From Siphonodentalium dalli (taxonomy: Eukaryota > Mollusca > Scaphopoda > Gadilida > Siphonodentaliidae), in contig CP136061.1 of the NCBI GenBank assembly GCA_032622095.1, forward strand, positions 7,946,734 to 8,010,733: a DNA stretch of 64,000 nt, given 5' to 3'. The position numbers and the translations under genes are program-made. This document shows positions 53,880 through 64,000 of the stretch, one piece after another. A model generated the notes under the pieces. That model was not told the origin of the DNA and did no database searches. It saw only the letters and a list, made by a program, of their open reading frames with translations. Within the stretch, counting starts at the first letter, position 1. Each line of letters starts with the position of its first letter.

Positions 53880-54840
53880 TTGATTATTGATCATTCGATT
53901 TTACACGGTATAAAAGCATTGGGATTCTAGTCATTAAGAAATGGGAAGAACTGTGCAATGTAAGTGATGCATTCTATTTATTATGGATCAAAATGGCTGC
54001 CAAAAATAACGCCTAAAATATGAAAAATGGCAAATAATACACCAGCCAGGAAACGGCTGAGAAGTTGTGGCTGATGAGCAAAATTGATTATTCTGTCCTA
54101 TATGCATTGAATACAAACATTTCGGATGCACCTTGATTAAGTTTTATATTTTAACCATTGAACTGAAATTAACAGAATTATGGGATTCTTATATCACAAA
54201 CTTGGCATCAAAATAGGCAAAAACATATCTTTTCAGGTTTGGACCAATTTTAGAAGTAAAATGGAACTATCTTTGGTATAAAAGGTGCTCATTATTTTGA
54301 AATATGTAAATGTGGTGTTTTATTCAAGATGGCTTGCAAAATGGCAACCAAATTTGGTAAAAAGTTGACTTGTCACATATATTCCGAACATTATGCTCTG
54401 CTGTTCCGAAAAGGTAGCAAATTGTGACTCACTTTGTTATTAAACATGCTACTTAATCAACTGACAACTAAATGTTATTTCCTGGTTGTCTCAGTACCTT
54501 ATGAAGCACGACAAGTTCATTTTAAGGGATGCAGTATAGATTTTGCCGAAAATTCCTTTTGGGATTATGTCAATGATTTTGAGCGAAAATGAGCCCAAAA
54601 GTACACACATGGCCATAGTCACCCCATATATACATGAACACCATATAAATTACCATGTGCCACCCCCTGTATACACCTCATCCATTGCCCATTAGTTGGA
54701 ATATCCATTAGAAATATAATGCATCACTTACATTGCACACTTTGATGTATATTACTAGAATCAAAGTGATTTTTTTGCGAAACGTTATACTGCGTTCTGT
54801 AAAAGCGAATTTTTGAGTGATCGGAAGGGGTGGAAACCAC
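53880..54840 (+). repeat. copy of the centre of the 49.2-51.1 kb foldback element
   Basis: CATTCGATTTTACACGGTAT, GGGATTCTAGTCAT, ACAAACTTGGCATCAAAAT, ATTCCGAACATTATGCTCTG and ACTAAATGTTATTTCCTGGT follow the order of 49690-50700. It begins and ends within the inner part of the arms, so the long terminal arms are missing. Confidence 0.8.
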
Positions 54841-55890
54841 ATGAATGGAATATGTCATTGTAGTAGAGGCTCAAAGGTCCCAAAAATGGCCAAAGTGTGC
54901 AGAATTGGATAAAAGCATGAAACTTGGTATACAGACTATACACATAGTTCATGATATGGGGGTCAATATAAGAGCGAGACCCAAGCGTGAAAGTGCCCTT
55001 GATGACCTTGAGGTCAAGGTCAAAAATCAAAATTTAAATTTTTTATCGGCTGTATGAGTTATAACATTTTTAAAACAACACATTACTTATACATACCAAA
55101 ATTACATAAATATGACTTCAAATAGGCCATATTAGTCACCTTTATAACAAACATCTACAAACATCTTGAGAACTTTTCATATTGAAGCCCAACAAATCGT
55201 TCATCCGAATAATTGCAAAAATTCCATGAACAAATGAAGATAAAGTCCCACCTATTTAACATGCGCACTAAATGCCACCACATTCCAGATCATTTTATTT
55301 GCATATATATCAGCGTACATTACAAGAGTGAGACCCAAACATTAAATTCACATATATGACATTGAGGTCAAGGTCAAATGTCAAAACTCATTTTTATAAA
55401 ATTGTTAATGGTGTGAGCTGAGTCTAAATTATTCCTCGATATTTGTCTGAAATTACATAAATATATTATAATACTGAACTCTCAGGAATTCTATCAATTT
55501 ATGAACATATATTTCAGTAAATGTTGGTAAGAAGATAAAAAATTCACTATACCTGTAAAGTCACAAAATAAAAAGCCAACATGATGCCACTAAGTTATAC
55601 ATTTTAGGCACATGTATTCAATATATGGATGACAAGGGTTTCAGAGGATTTTGCAAAAAAAAATATGTTACTTTTAATAAGTAACAATTTGCTAATTTTA
55701 GTCACCCAACGCATTGCACAATACATGTATTACCCAAATGTTTGATTAAGCACTACATGGGGTTGAAAAAACTTGGCATGATCACATGGTAATCGATTCA
55801 CTGGTCAGGATTAAAGGACAGGAAAATCACATGTCAGCAATGTATAGACAGATTATATGTTGAATATGTTGAACCGACCTATATCATCTA
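54841..55890. repeat. diverged ~400-bp repeat pair and AT-rich DNA
   Basis: GAGCGAGACCCAAGCGTGAA with TGAGGTCAAGGTCAAAAATC (54972-55030) is echoed by GAGTGAGACCCAAACATTAA with TTGAGGTCAAGGTCAAATGT (55328-55382). No gene. Confidence 0.55.
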
Positions 55891-57513
55891 AGACCCCTAC
55901 CCTTCCAGGTTACAAGACCCCCTACCCTTCCCGGTTACAAGACCCCCTACCCTTCCAGGTTACAAGACCCCCTACCCTTCCAGGTTACAAGACCCCCTAC
56001 CCTTCCAGGTTACAAGACCCCCTACCCTTCCAGGTTACAAGACCCCCTACCCTTCCAGGTTACAAGACCCCCTACCCTTCCAGGTTACAAGACCCCCTAC
56101 CCTTCCGGGTTACAAGACCCCCTACCCTTCCAGGTTACAAGACCCCCTACCCTTCCGGGTTACAAGACCCCCTACCCTTCCAGGTTACAAGACCCCCTAC
56201 CCTTCCAGGTTACAAGACCCCCTACCCTTCCAGGTTACAAGACCCCCTACCCTTCCAGGTTACAAGACCCCCTACCCTTCAGGTTACAAGACCCCCTACC
56301 CTTCCAGGTTACAAGACCCCCTACCCTTCCAGGTTACAAGACCCCCTACCCTTCCAGGTTACAAGACCCCCTACCCTTCCAGGTTACAAGACCCCCTACC
56401 CTTCCAGGTTACAAGACCCCCTACCCTTCCAGGTTACAAGACCCCCTACCCTTCCAGGTTACAAGACCCCCTACCCTTCCCGGTTACAAGACCCCCTACC
56501 CTTCCAGGTTACAAGACCCCCTACCCTTCCAGGTTACAAGACCCCATACCCTTCCAGGTTACAAGACCCCCTACCCTTCCAGGTTACAAGACCCCCTACC
56601 CTTCCAGGTTACAAGACCCCCTACCCTTCCAGGTTACAAGACCCCCTACCCTTCCAGGTTACAAGACCCCCTACCCTTCCGGGTTACAAGACCCCCTACC
56701 CTTCCAGGTTACAAGACCCCCTACCCTTCCGGGTTACAAGACCCCCTACCCTTCCAGGTTACAAGACCCCCTACCCTTCCAGGTTACAAGACCCCCTACC
56801 CTTCCAGGTTACAAGACCCCCTACCCTTCCAGGTTACAAGACCCCCTACCCTTCCAGGTTACAAGACCCCCTACCCTTCCAGGTTACAAGACCCCCTACC
56901 CTTCCCGGTTACAAGACCCCCTACCCTTCCAGGTTACAAGACCCCATACCCTTCCAGGTTACAAGACCCCATACCCTTCCAGGTTACAAGACCCCCTACC
57001 CTTCCAGGTTACAAGACCCCCTACCCTTCCAGGTTACAAGACCCCCTACCCTTCCAGGTTACAAGACCCCCTACCCTTCCAGGTTACAAGACCCCCTACC
57101 CTTCCAGGTTACAAGACCCCCTACCCTTCCAGGTTACAAGACCCCCTACCCTTCCCGGTTACAAGACCCCCTACCCTTCCAGGTTACAAGACCCCCTACC
57201 CTTCCAGGTTACAAGGCCCCCTACCCTTCCAGGTTACAAGACCCCCTACCCTTCCAGGTTACAAGACTCCCTACCCTTCAGGTTACAAGACCCCATACCC
57301 TTCCAGGTTACAAGACCCCCTACCCTTCCAGGTTACAAGACCCCCTACCCTTCCAGGTTACAAGACCCCCTACCCTTCCAGGTTACAAGACCCCATACCC
57401 TTCCAGGTTACAATACCCCCTACCCTTCCAGGTTACAAGACCCCCTACCCTTCCAGGTTACAAGACCCCCTACCCTTCCAGGTTACAAGACCCCCTACCC
57501 TTCCAGGTTACAA
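55891..57513 (+). repeat. 25-bp minisatellite, about 65 copies
   Basis: The unit is CCCTTCCAGGTTACAAGACC followed by CCCTA. Recurrent variants are TTCCCGG, TTCCGGG, CCCCATA and single-base losses (near 56280 and 57280). Because 25 is not a multiple of 3 and no frame has a stop, the array translates as a repeating 25-residue PLPFQVTRPPTLPGYKTPYP-type sequence across a 573-codon frame (55857-57578). That frame is a by-product unless transcription is shown. Confidence 0.95.
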
Positions 57514-57990
57514 AAGGATTCCCTCGTAGCCCCGCCCATCGCTGTCAACAGCGCTCGTCAAGCGTCCATATTCTATAAAATGAGAGAAAATTGAAGTTGT
57601 GAGTCTGAAAATACATATTTGGAAAACAATTACATGCAAATGTTTTCCGACAACCTCCCCCCTAAATGAATAAGGAAAAAATTTACGTGTAATTTTTTTT
57701 GACGCCTATGTACCCCCCCACCCCCCGGTACGTTGTGTCCCGCATTTTTTTCCGGCCCCCCCCCCCCTGGACACTAGGCGTTTTTTTTCCGCCCTCTGGG
57801 TACCCACCACCCCCTAATTTATATTTTTCCGATTCTGGGATAGGGACACACCCCCTTCAACCTGCTTCAAATGACTATTTTACTTAGTTATCATGATATT
57901 ATCCAATCTATGTTCTGTATCATGAGTATAGAAGCATTTCTATTTTTGATTTACCAATAAGGCTGTACAATTTCAAAGCAATTCTCCAAT
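57514..57990. other. non-coding spacer with C-rich tracts
   Basis: C-runs at about 57711-57770. No gene recognised. Confidence 0.5.
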
Positions 57991-57991
57991 A

Positions 57992-58350
57992 AATGTGGGC
58001 TGTAGGTTGTGCCGATGGATTCACATTTGAAATCCAAGATGGCTGCTGGCGGAGTGGCGGCCATGTTTATTTTGAACAAATTTCGGGGAAAAAGGGAATC
58101 TCCCATCTTGAGGTCACCCCGAAGATCCATATGAAGTTTGGTGACGATTGGGTGAGAAATGTGACCTGTAAGATGTGCTAAAGGATTTGGTCATACAAAG
58201 AGTAAAATTAAAGATGGCCACTGGCAGTCATGTTTTTTACAGAATTCGGTAAAATGGTAGGCATCCATCGAGAGGTCACACCAAAGATTCATATGAAGTT
58301 TGATGATCGGATGAGGGATAAGCTCTGTAGGGTGTTCTAAAGGATTTAGT
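57992..58350. repeat. two diverged units of the ~160-bp array family
   Basis: AAATCCAAGATGGCTGCTGG, GGCGGCCATGTTTATTTTG, GTGACCTGTAAGATGTGCTA and AAGGATTTGGTCATACAAAG correspond to array 1 and 2 units, with the middle replaced (GAGGTCACCCCGAAGATCCA). It is an older subfamily without the microsatellite or hairpin end. Confidence 0.75.
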
Positions 58351-58575
58351 TTTTCATCGAAAATCGTTACAGAAAAGTTGGTGATCCTAGACCAATGTAC
58401 CGAATAACGTTAAAATCGGTTAAATTTGGTGTAACACCTTTATGTTTTATTTTATTATGGTATTATGAATAGACTATTTTTATTGTAGAGTTTACATTTA
58501 TTTGAATAATCTATTATTGTGTTATGTTTTCATTTATATCAGGGTGAATAAATGATTTTTAATAGAAATATTTAA

Positions 58576-59218
58576 AGGGGTACTGTACCCAAATTTCAAT
58601 AAATTCCCGGTGACAATAGCGATCTAATATGAATATTATATTATAAAATAACTAATTTGAGTCGACGATGTCTACTGAAAACGTTCCGGTTAACAGGCTA
58701 TCGTAAAAGTAAAATTGAATTATTTAATATAAATTCATTTATGGCTGGAGTCATAAAATGGAGAATTATGCCATTACGAGTTACCGTTCTTGAAATCGCA
58801 TATGTTGCGTGTCTTTTATCGACGGCCGTTCACGAACATTATTGAGTTGCAAACAAAACATGTTACCTGCAAAAGAAGGCCCGTTATAACCGATTCGGAA
58901 AAAAGGAGAAAGAAACAAGAGTCATAAAGCGTCAAGTATTTTACAGGGAGTGAGATTGTTCGATGGAAGAGATTGAATGCATCAATCGAAGCTGTGAGCA
59001 ATGAACTTCCGGTTCTTCCTGCGACCTGCGTCTTCTCCGGTGAAGGTCAAAAACATGGCGCGTAGTTTGAAATCGTAATATTTTTGTTTCCAAGATCAAT
59101 ATTTTTTTCGCTAAATTAGGTTTATACGAAACTCATTTAACACGAACACAATCTAACTTGAAAGTTATTTCAATGGGAGTAAATAAAAAAATCGCCTATC
59201 TTTGTGTACAGTACCCCT
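58576..59218 (+). mobile_element. TTAA element, AGGGGTACTGTAC family, copy C (643 bp)
   Basis: Ends AGGGGTACTGTACCC and TGTACAGTACCCCT between TTAA at 58572-58575 and 59219-59222. The interior matches copy A (inverted) nearly throughout, including a 62-codon frame (MSRRCLLKTFRLTGY) present in both. It is a non-autonomous member; no transposase. Confidence 0.92.
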
Positions 59219-59222
59219 TTAA

Positions 59223-60550
59223 ACATGAGCCTTTCCATGTCAAAGTGCATTGATAGATCCTTGATGAAAACATTTAGCAAGCTGACCTTTTTATTACTCA
59301 TTGGTGTCATCCCTCATTATTAACTGATGGTGAACTCAACCCCCCTACCAAGAGTTAAGTTCATACCTATTACATAATAGAAGCATTCTTAAAACCTTTT
59401 GTCACATTATTGTGAAGAGAAATGACTACAGGAAAAAATTTACTGAGCCAGGAAAAATTGTGTTAGCCGGGCTGCTGAAACACCCACCCACACCCGCCTA
59501 GTGTTCGGAAAAAAATTGCAGACCCCCCCCCTCCTGACACGGTCAGAATAATATAACCGCGGCAAAGGCATGGCTGTCAAAATGGCCGCAACCCAAACCA
59601 TGCCACGAAGAAAGCAACATATTGTATAACCACCTAGTAATGAGTCTAATGACAATACGTATTGGTAATACACACGTCTGGTGTTAAATATCTTTAAACG
59701 TGCACACATAGTTAAAACAAATCCTTCTGGCGGATTCGGGTTATTAATTAATGTCGGGCATGCAACACACGAAGTAATGTTTCGCCACATAAATGTAGTG
59801 TGTGGTAGTGCTATTCGACTTGATGATTTAACGCAAAAACTGCCAAGCATTATCCTTGCGGTATAAATAGTCGTTACATTTCCGGAATTGTCAACACTGT
59901 CCGTGATAATAAACCATACCCGCATGATGCAATGCTTATTATACTGCAATAGACAGCGCATCGTAAAATTTATATGAGACTAATTTTCGTGCTGCTGCCA
60001 AACTGGTGTCGTAGTGGATAATAACTTCAGTCGACAATTTTCAACTGGAATATTCTATTACGCAATGTGCAATATTAGTTTTTAATAACTTGTTGTTTGA
60101 AAATATCTTACCAATACCGCCCACGTAGTTGTGCCGAATATCAGGTGATCAACGTTTAAAGCTGTTGACCATTGACTCAATGTTGCTATTTTGACAGTGC
60201 TATTTTATATACAAAACAGTATATGTCTTTAATGTTGTAGTATTCATACTACATATGTATACTAACTCAGTTATAAAACCTAACTCACTAATATACATCT
60301 TACAGCCGCACCATAATCATTTCATTTCGCGTGCTTGGTTCCGTTTTCTATCTGCGCTATCCCGCCTATCTCAAATCCCGTTCCCACTTGCATTTCTGTT
60401 CTCCATTTTACTATATTCATATTCTTAACTTAGCCCAATAACTTATCCACCACTCTATCGTCTGTCTATATTAGCGCCCAATCTGAGATCAAACAGTCGG
60501 AGACTAACGACAGCCAGCCTATCAGAGGTAACGTACTTTCGCGGGCTTTT
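59223..60550. other. non-coding region, no supported gene
   Basis: The 173-codon minus frame 59440-59961 and the overlapping 61-codon plus frame 59681-59866 were examined. Neither shows a recognisable domain, and C-runs near 59522 disturb the former. An old exon remains possible. Confidence 0.4.
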
Positions 60551-60554
60551 CAGT

Positions 60555-60562
60555 CTATAATA
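60555..60562 (+). promoter_or_regulatory. TATA-like box upstream of the cysteine-rich gene candidate
   Basis: AGTCTATAATAAGC, about 100 bp before the proposed ATG at 60659. A start near 60585-60592 would give a short leader. Confidence 0.3.
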
Positions 60563-60658
60563 AGCTGTCAACGTCGCTCTATCGTCGTCAACTCCGTGTT
60601 ATCATAATTCTTCAGTGATTTGAAGAATGTTAAAGTTATAAAGTTAACTGAAACTACA

Positions 60659-60688
60659 ATGACATCCGACCTTTGCTTCCCCAGGATG
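60659..60688 (+). CDS. candidate first coding exon of a small cysteine-rich protein
   Basis: ACAATGACA is a fair start context. Ten codons (MTSDLCFPRM) end at a donor ATG/GTATGTG (60689). Joining in phase to 61029 gives a 58-residue product. The exon is short and shows no signal peptide, so an additional exon in between, or a different start, is possible. Confidence 0.3.
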
Positions 60689-61028
60689 GTATGTGATATT
60701 TGTGATATTTGTTCTATGCTTCATGTTTTTAATAACATTTTAAGTCTTCGTTTGTAACTTTAGAGTTGGTCACATTTGTTTAAATATATTTGCCCAATAG
60801 TGTAGGGATGTAGAAATCGCATGCTGCGTTCATAATCCCCATTTTTTATACTAGTATATAGGTTTTGTTTCTAACTATGTCGTCATAGTTATGATTGTGT
60901 CAATATAGATGTCATATCGACAATAGGGAAGTTGGTTATTGACACATCACATTTTGTATATATTTATACATATCCATTCTGGATATGGTCAGGCAACAAC
61001 AACAACAACCTGTGTATTTGTTTCCCAG

Positions 61029-61175
61029 GGTCATCTCGATGAGACACACTGTGTCATCTCTTGTTGTCAACGTGATGCATTTGATGTTGGAAGTCAAGCT
61101 ACCTGTATAGATGTGTGTGATGTCCTCCACGTGTCTTGTGATGTATTGGATTGTGTTCCGTTTGGTGTTGCATGA
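61029..61175 (+). CDS. candidate terminal exon of a small cysteine-rich protein
   Basis: It follows the acceptor TATTTGTTTCCCAG (61015-61028) and ends with TGA at 61173-61175; AATAAA is at 61187-61192. The 48 residues start GHLDETHCVISCCQRDAFD and contain seven cysteines with spacing C-x3-C-C-x12-C-x3-C-x6-C-x4-C. Such density and regular spacing suggest disulphide-bonded, secreted or extracellular peptides, but no secretion signal is seen in the proposed first exon. I do not recognise the family. The splice sites, the poly(A) signal 12 bp after the stop and the cysteine pattern are the support; expression is unproven. Confidence 0.4.
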   Translation, partial: GHLDETHCVISCCQRDAFDVGSQATCIDVCDVLHVSCDVLDCVPFGVA

Positions 61176-61224
61176 GTACAGTATTCAATAAATGTTCTAA
61201 ATTCCTGTCTCCAAAAATTACTCA

Positions 61225-61380
61225 AAACTCGGAGTACCTCGTTGGCTGCTCGGAGCCGCCTCTGATTGCACGGAGCGGCCTTCTGTTTATTTCCCCCGTG
61301 TAATACTAGTAGGCTGTACCTTGTTGGCTGCTCGGAGCGGCCTTCGGTTTATTTCCCCCGTGTAATACTATAGTAGGCTT
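61225..61380 (+). repeat. ~75-bp direct duplication
   Basis: TTGGCTGCTCGGAGC, CGGCCTTCKGTTTATTTCCC and CCGTGTAATACTA occur twice (61242-61313 and 61323-61375). Confidence 0.75.
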
Positions 61381-61539
61381 AATTTTAGACGTAAGTGAGG
61401 AACTGAATGATAATAATTAAAAGACAGATTTTCAATTTCCGAAATTCCATTATTATAACTCTGGTTTGTGGCTGTGTTAATTTGGGGTCAACGTACGGAA
61501 TTGACAGCGAGGTGATTAATATCATGAGATGTTTAAAGA

Positions 61540-61670
61540 TGCAAAATCCGAATTAACGCTCGCAGATTACTATTTCTTTGGCTTCGGGGTTAATAAATAT
61601 TCGGTTTGAGTAGAGGAACAAACACATCAAAGCTCAGAGTGATCAGATATCGATTCTTGAAGTATATTAT
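61540..61670 (+). repeat. fragment related to the 48701-49151 element
   Basis: ATTACTATTTCTTTGGCTTC, GAGTAGAGGAACAAACACAT and CAAAGCTCAGAGTGATCAGA match the interior of that element. Its ends are absent. Confidence 0.65.
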
Positions 61671-61813
61671 GTTCAACCACCGGTTCTTTTTAGCGGCATG
61701 GTAAGACCGTCTCGGGCCAACTTACGGAGAAAGACGTCAAAGTTCATGTTCATGTTTATCGCGTGTCGTCCAATAATTACAGCAGTTAGCTCACTTTACT
61801 CGATCACTTCACC

Positions 61814-61937
61814 AGGTCATGTTATCGCGGTACAGTGGTACACTAGGTCATGTTATCGCGGTACAGTGGTACACTAGGTCATGTTATCGCGGTACAGTGG
61901 TACACTAGGTCATGTTATCGCGGTACAGTGGTACACT
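61814..61937 (+). repeat. 31-bp tandem repeat, four copies
   Basis: Unit AGGTCATGTTATCGCGGTAC followed by AGTGGTACACT; the copies are identical. Confidence 0.95.
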
Positions 61938-62472
61938 GCATTTAGGCATTGTTCATTGACACAGCTGGTCTCTATATGTGCAGATATGACAGGTCCACCG
62001 AAACCAACATTTACCACACCATCATGGCCGACGGGGTTGTTTCAAAAGTATATCAGTAATAATTTTCTGATTACGATTATCAGATCCGGCAAATTCTGAA
62101 TTCACCCATTGCAATTAAATTAATATGGAAATGTGTGGGAATAAAAGCTCTCTCTTCTGAAGCATTTGGGTCATCTCTGACACCAACCATTTCAAATTCA
62201 CGAAAGTTTCAGGTCTTTTATAGCCGTATCTGTTATTCCATAAACGTATTAACAGGCAACTTAGAGTCATCTATTATTTTTGAAAACAGACATTGGGCAA
62301 ATTTCATACTACTATGCCACTAGTGTAATAGGACTGGATGACACGTAATTCTCACCAGGGTGGAATAAAAAACTGTGTATTCATACTTATTGTGGTTTGA
62401 TACAATTGCTCCAAGAATAGAAATGTGCCCTCTCAATGAAAATAAACAAAGCCTTGTTCATATGGTATTAAG
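61938..62472. other. non-coding spacer
   Basis: No gene recognised; frames of 62-72 codons are not supported. Confidence 0.4.
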
Positions 62473-62616
62473 AAATAAATCATGTTCAGCTGTAAACTGA
62501 ATTCAGGTAAATAAATCATGTTCAGCTGTACACTGAATTCAGGTAAATAAATCATGTTCAGCTGTACACTGAATTCAGGTAAATAAATCATGTTCAGCTG
62601 TACACTGAATTCAGGT
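62473..62616 (+). repeat. 36-bp tandem repeat, four copies
   Basis: Unit AAATAAATCATGTTCAGCTG followed by TACACTGAATTCAGGT; only the first copy differs (TAAACTG). Confidence 0.95.
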
Positions 62617-64000
62617 AAAGTATCGTTTTCCGGATCCGCATAGAATTAGTGATAATTTTATTTTTTTTATTTTGCAAAGAAATTACTCGCAAGTGAAAGT
62701 ATCCATAGACCAAGTCAGTCATTATAGAGGGTATCACCCCCTCCCCCTGAATCCTGAACACCAGTTAATTTTGGGGGGTGAATCCTGAATACATCTTAAG
62801 AAATAATATGCGATAAATGACATACAAATTGACTGTTTTAATATACCGGTTAATTAAAAGTTTGGAATTGGAACACAAATCAAATATAGAAACCGGATTG
62901 ATACTTTGATTGATACTTTATTCTCATGATTACAAATGAATATTGAGAAATAGAGAGTGATATTTACAAAAGGATATGAAGATATATACACATACTATAT
63001 ACATGTCTCCGGTGCAATGGGGAAATCGAGATTACACTAAACAATTTTGTTTGTTTGTTTGTTTTTTTTTGTACGAAGACTTTACAGTACGTTTTTCTAC
63101 GCGAATTCCGAAATGGATCATGAGTCGAGTTGGATTCGAAGTACGACGGTAATTGTGTATTTAATTACGTTAATCGTCTATAAACAGATGTGAGTTATAT
63201 ACCAGTATGTTAATTAAATGTTGTTCCTGGTAGTATTCATAAAATTGGGCATAATGATTCTATTCACTCAGTGCAGATACTCGGTGAATGGAGCTGCATG
63301 GAATTACATTTCGCCTGGTATCGCTGTCAGTGTCAAGCTTAGCTTCGCGATCACACTGTGTTATTGCTTTTACCTATCGACTGTCTCTGTGTTGGTCAGT
63401 AGGTCATTTGCGACCTGGCATAAGTGTGATTTGCTAACAGCTGGTTGATATCGATTATTTTATAGTCATGATAATTTTTGCTAGGTGCACCATCATCAAC
63501 AGTAATTATACAATATATTAATTAATATTAATTAAGACCTATAGTTTAAATTAACTTGAAAATTAAGTGATCAGTTTTTAAAATTTTCAATACATATAAC
63601 TTGATATCACTAGCATATATACATAACAACCCTACTTGGTGTGTTTGCATCTACCATATTAACCCTTTGAACCCTGCCCCCCCCCCCACAACGATCGACA
63701 CCCTGACCCTGGGCTCCCAGTGGTATTTTTATATTGTGGCCAGTGTTTAGATGTATGGTGTTGTTTATATGTTCAAGTGGTGTCACATTTCTGAAACGTT
63801 AGATGTATGTTCCCCATGGACCACTGATTATTTTACGATCTGGTTACATTGCCACGTGGTCACTCCCTGGTAACGGTTGCCTATGCATCTACCCGATATT
63901 GAAAGTAAAATACAATTATAGCTTTTACGGTCGTAATTCAGCCCAAGGAAATGGCGTTTTTGATGCAGTCAACACCCTATTGTGAAATTTGAGATATATC
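62617..64000. other. non-coding region to the window edge
   Basis: AT-rich, with a C-run at about 63679-63689. TTAACCCTTTGAACCC at 63660 resembles a TTAA-element end but has no partner in the window. The 76-codon frame from 63218 is hydrophobic (MLFLVVFIKLGIMILFTQC) but otherwise unsupported. Confidence 0.4.

Noticed and set aside
55857-57578. 573-codon open frame as a repetitive protein gene
   Set aside because: It exists only because the 25-bp repeat lacks stops in every frame. No splice, promoter or non-repeat coding segment supports it.
59440-59961. 173-codon minus-strand frame as a gene
   Set aside because: No recognisable domain, crosses a C-run and low-complexity sequence, and overlaps an equally unsupported frame on the other strand.

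Overview
This is an AT-rich, repeat-dominated stretch of an animal nuclear genome. Spliced introns with GT/AG borders, TATA and AATAAA signals, C2H2 zinc fingers, hAT, Mutator-like and TTAA-targeting (piggyBac-like) transposons, a LINE tail and many minisatellites all point to a metazoan. The tandem ~160-bp arrays that end in a CA-rich microsatellite and a hairpin resemble the pearl/Helentron-type elements of bivalves, so a mollusc or other lophotrochozoan is the best guess. That guess is inference. There is no bacterial gene organisation, CRISPR array, rRNA or tRNA.

Layout. 1-11 kb: two ~160-bp arrays (1-1102 and 7945-9484), a 168-bp array (9489-10090) and two hAT elements with perfect 8-bp target duplications. 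One of these (2927-4855) keeps a hAT dimerisation-domain reading frame. 11-19 kb: hairpin MITEs, TTAA elements and three tandem arrays (68 bp, 35 bp, and a palindromic AGATATCT satellite). 19-25 kb: a non-autonomous hAT, a 1.2-kb long-TIR element, and a Mutator-like element (22513-24586) with a nearly intact transposase frame and a 9-bp target duplication. 25-30.3 kb: a large imperfect palindrome of repeated modules, next to an unrecognised lysine-rich 262-residue protein gene on the minus strand.

30.5-43.6 kb holds the one convincing host gene: a three-exon gene for a 394-residue protein with four C2H2 fingers (promoter near 30.59 kb, coding exons 32155-32225 and 34490-35603, poly(A) signal near 35.88 kb). 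The segment 31.33-39.72 kb was duplicated in tandem to 39.72-43.62 kb. The second copy has lost the promoter and about 2 kb (intron 2 end plus most of the coding exon), leaving three and a half fingers. Comparing the copies gives empty/filled sites for three transposon insertions, so target duplications can be read directly.

43.6-64 kb: mostly non-coding, with foldback elements (45.26-45.87, 49.24-51.12 kb), a LINE reverse-transcriptase tail (51.18-51.95 kb), a CRE-like 38-40-bp array (52.37-52.76 kb), a 25-bp minisatellite open in every frame (55.89-57.51 kb), a third copy of the AGGGGTACTGTAC TTAA element (58576-59218), and a possible small two-exon gene for a cysteine-rich peptide (60659-61175).

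Coordinates of transposon ends were read by hand from terminal inverted repeats and target duplications. Family assignments rest on those and on recognisable protein motifs, not on a database search.
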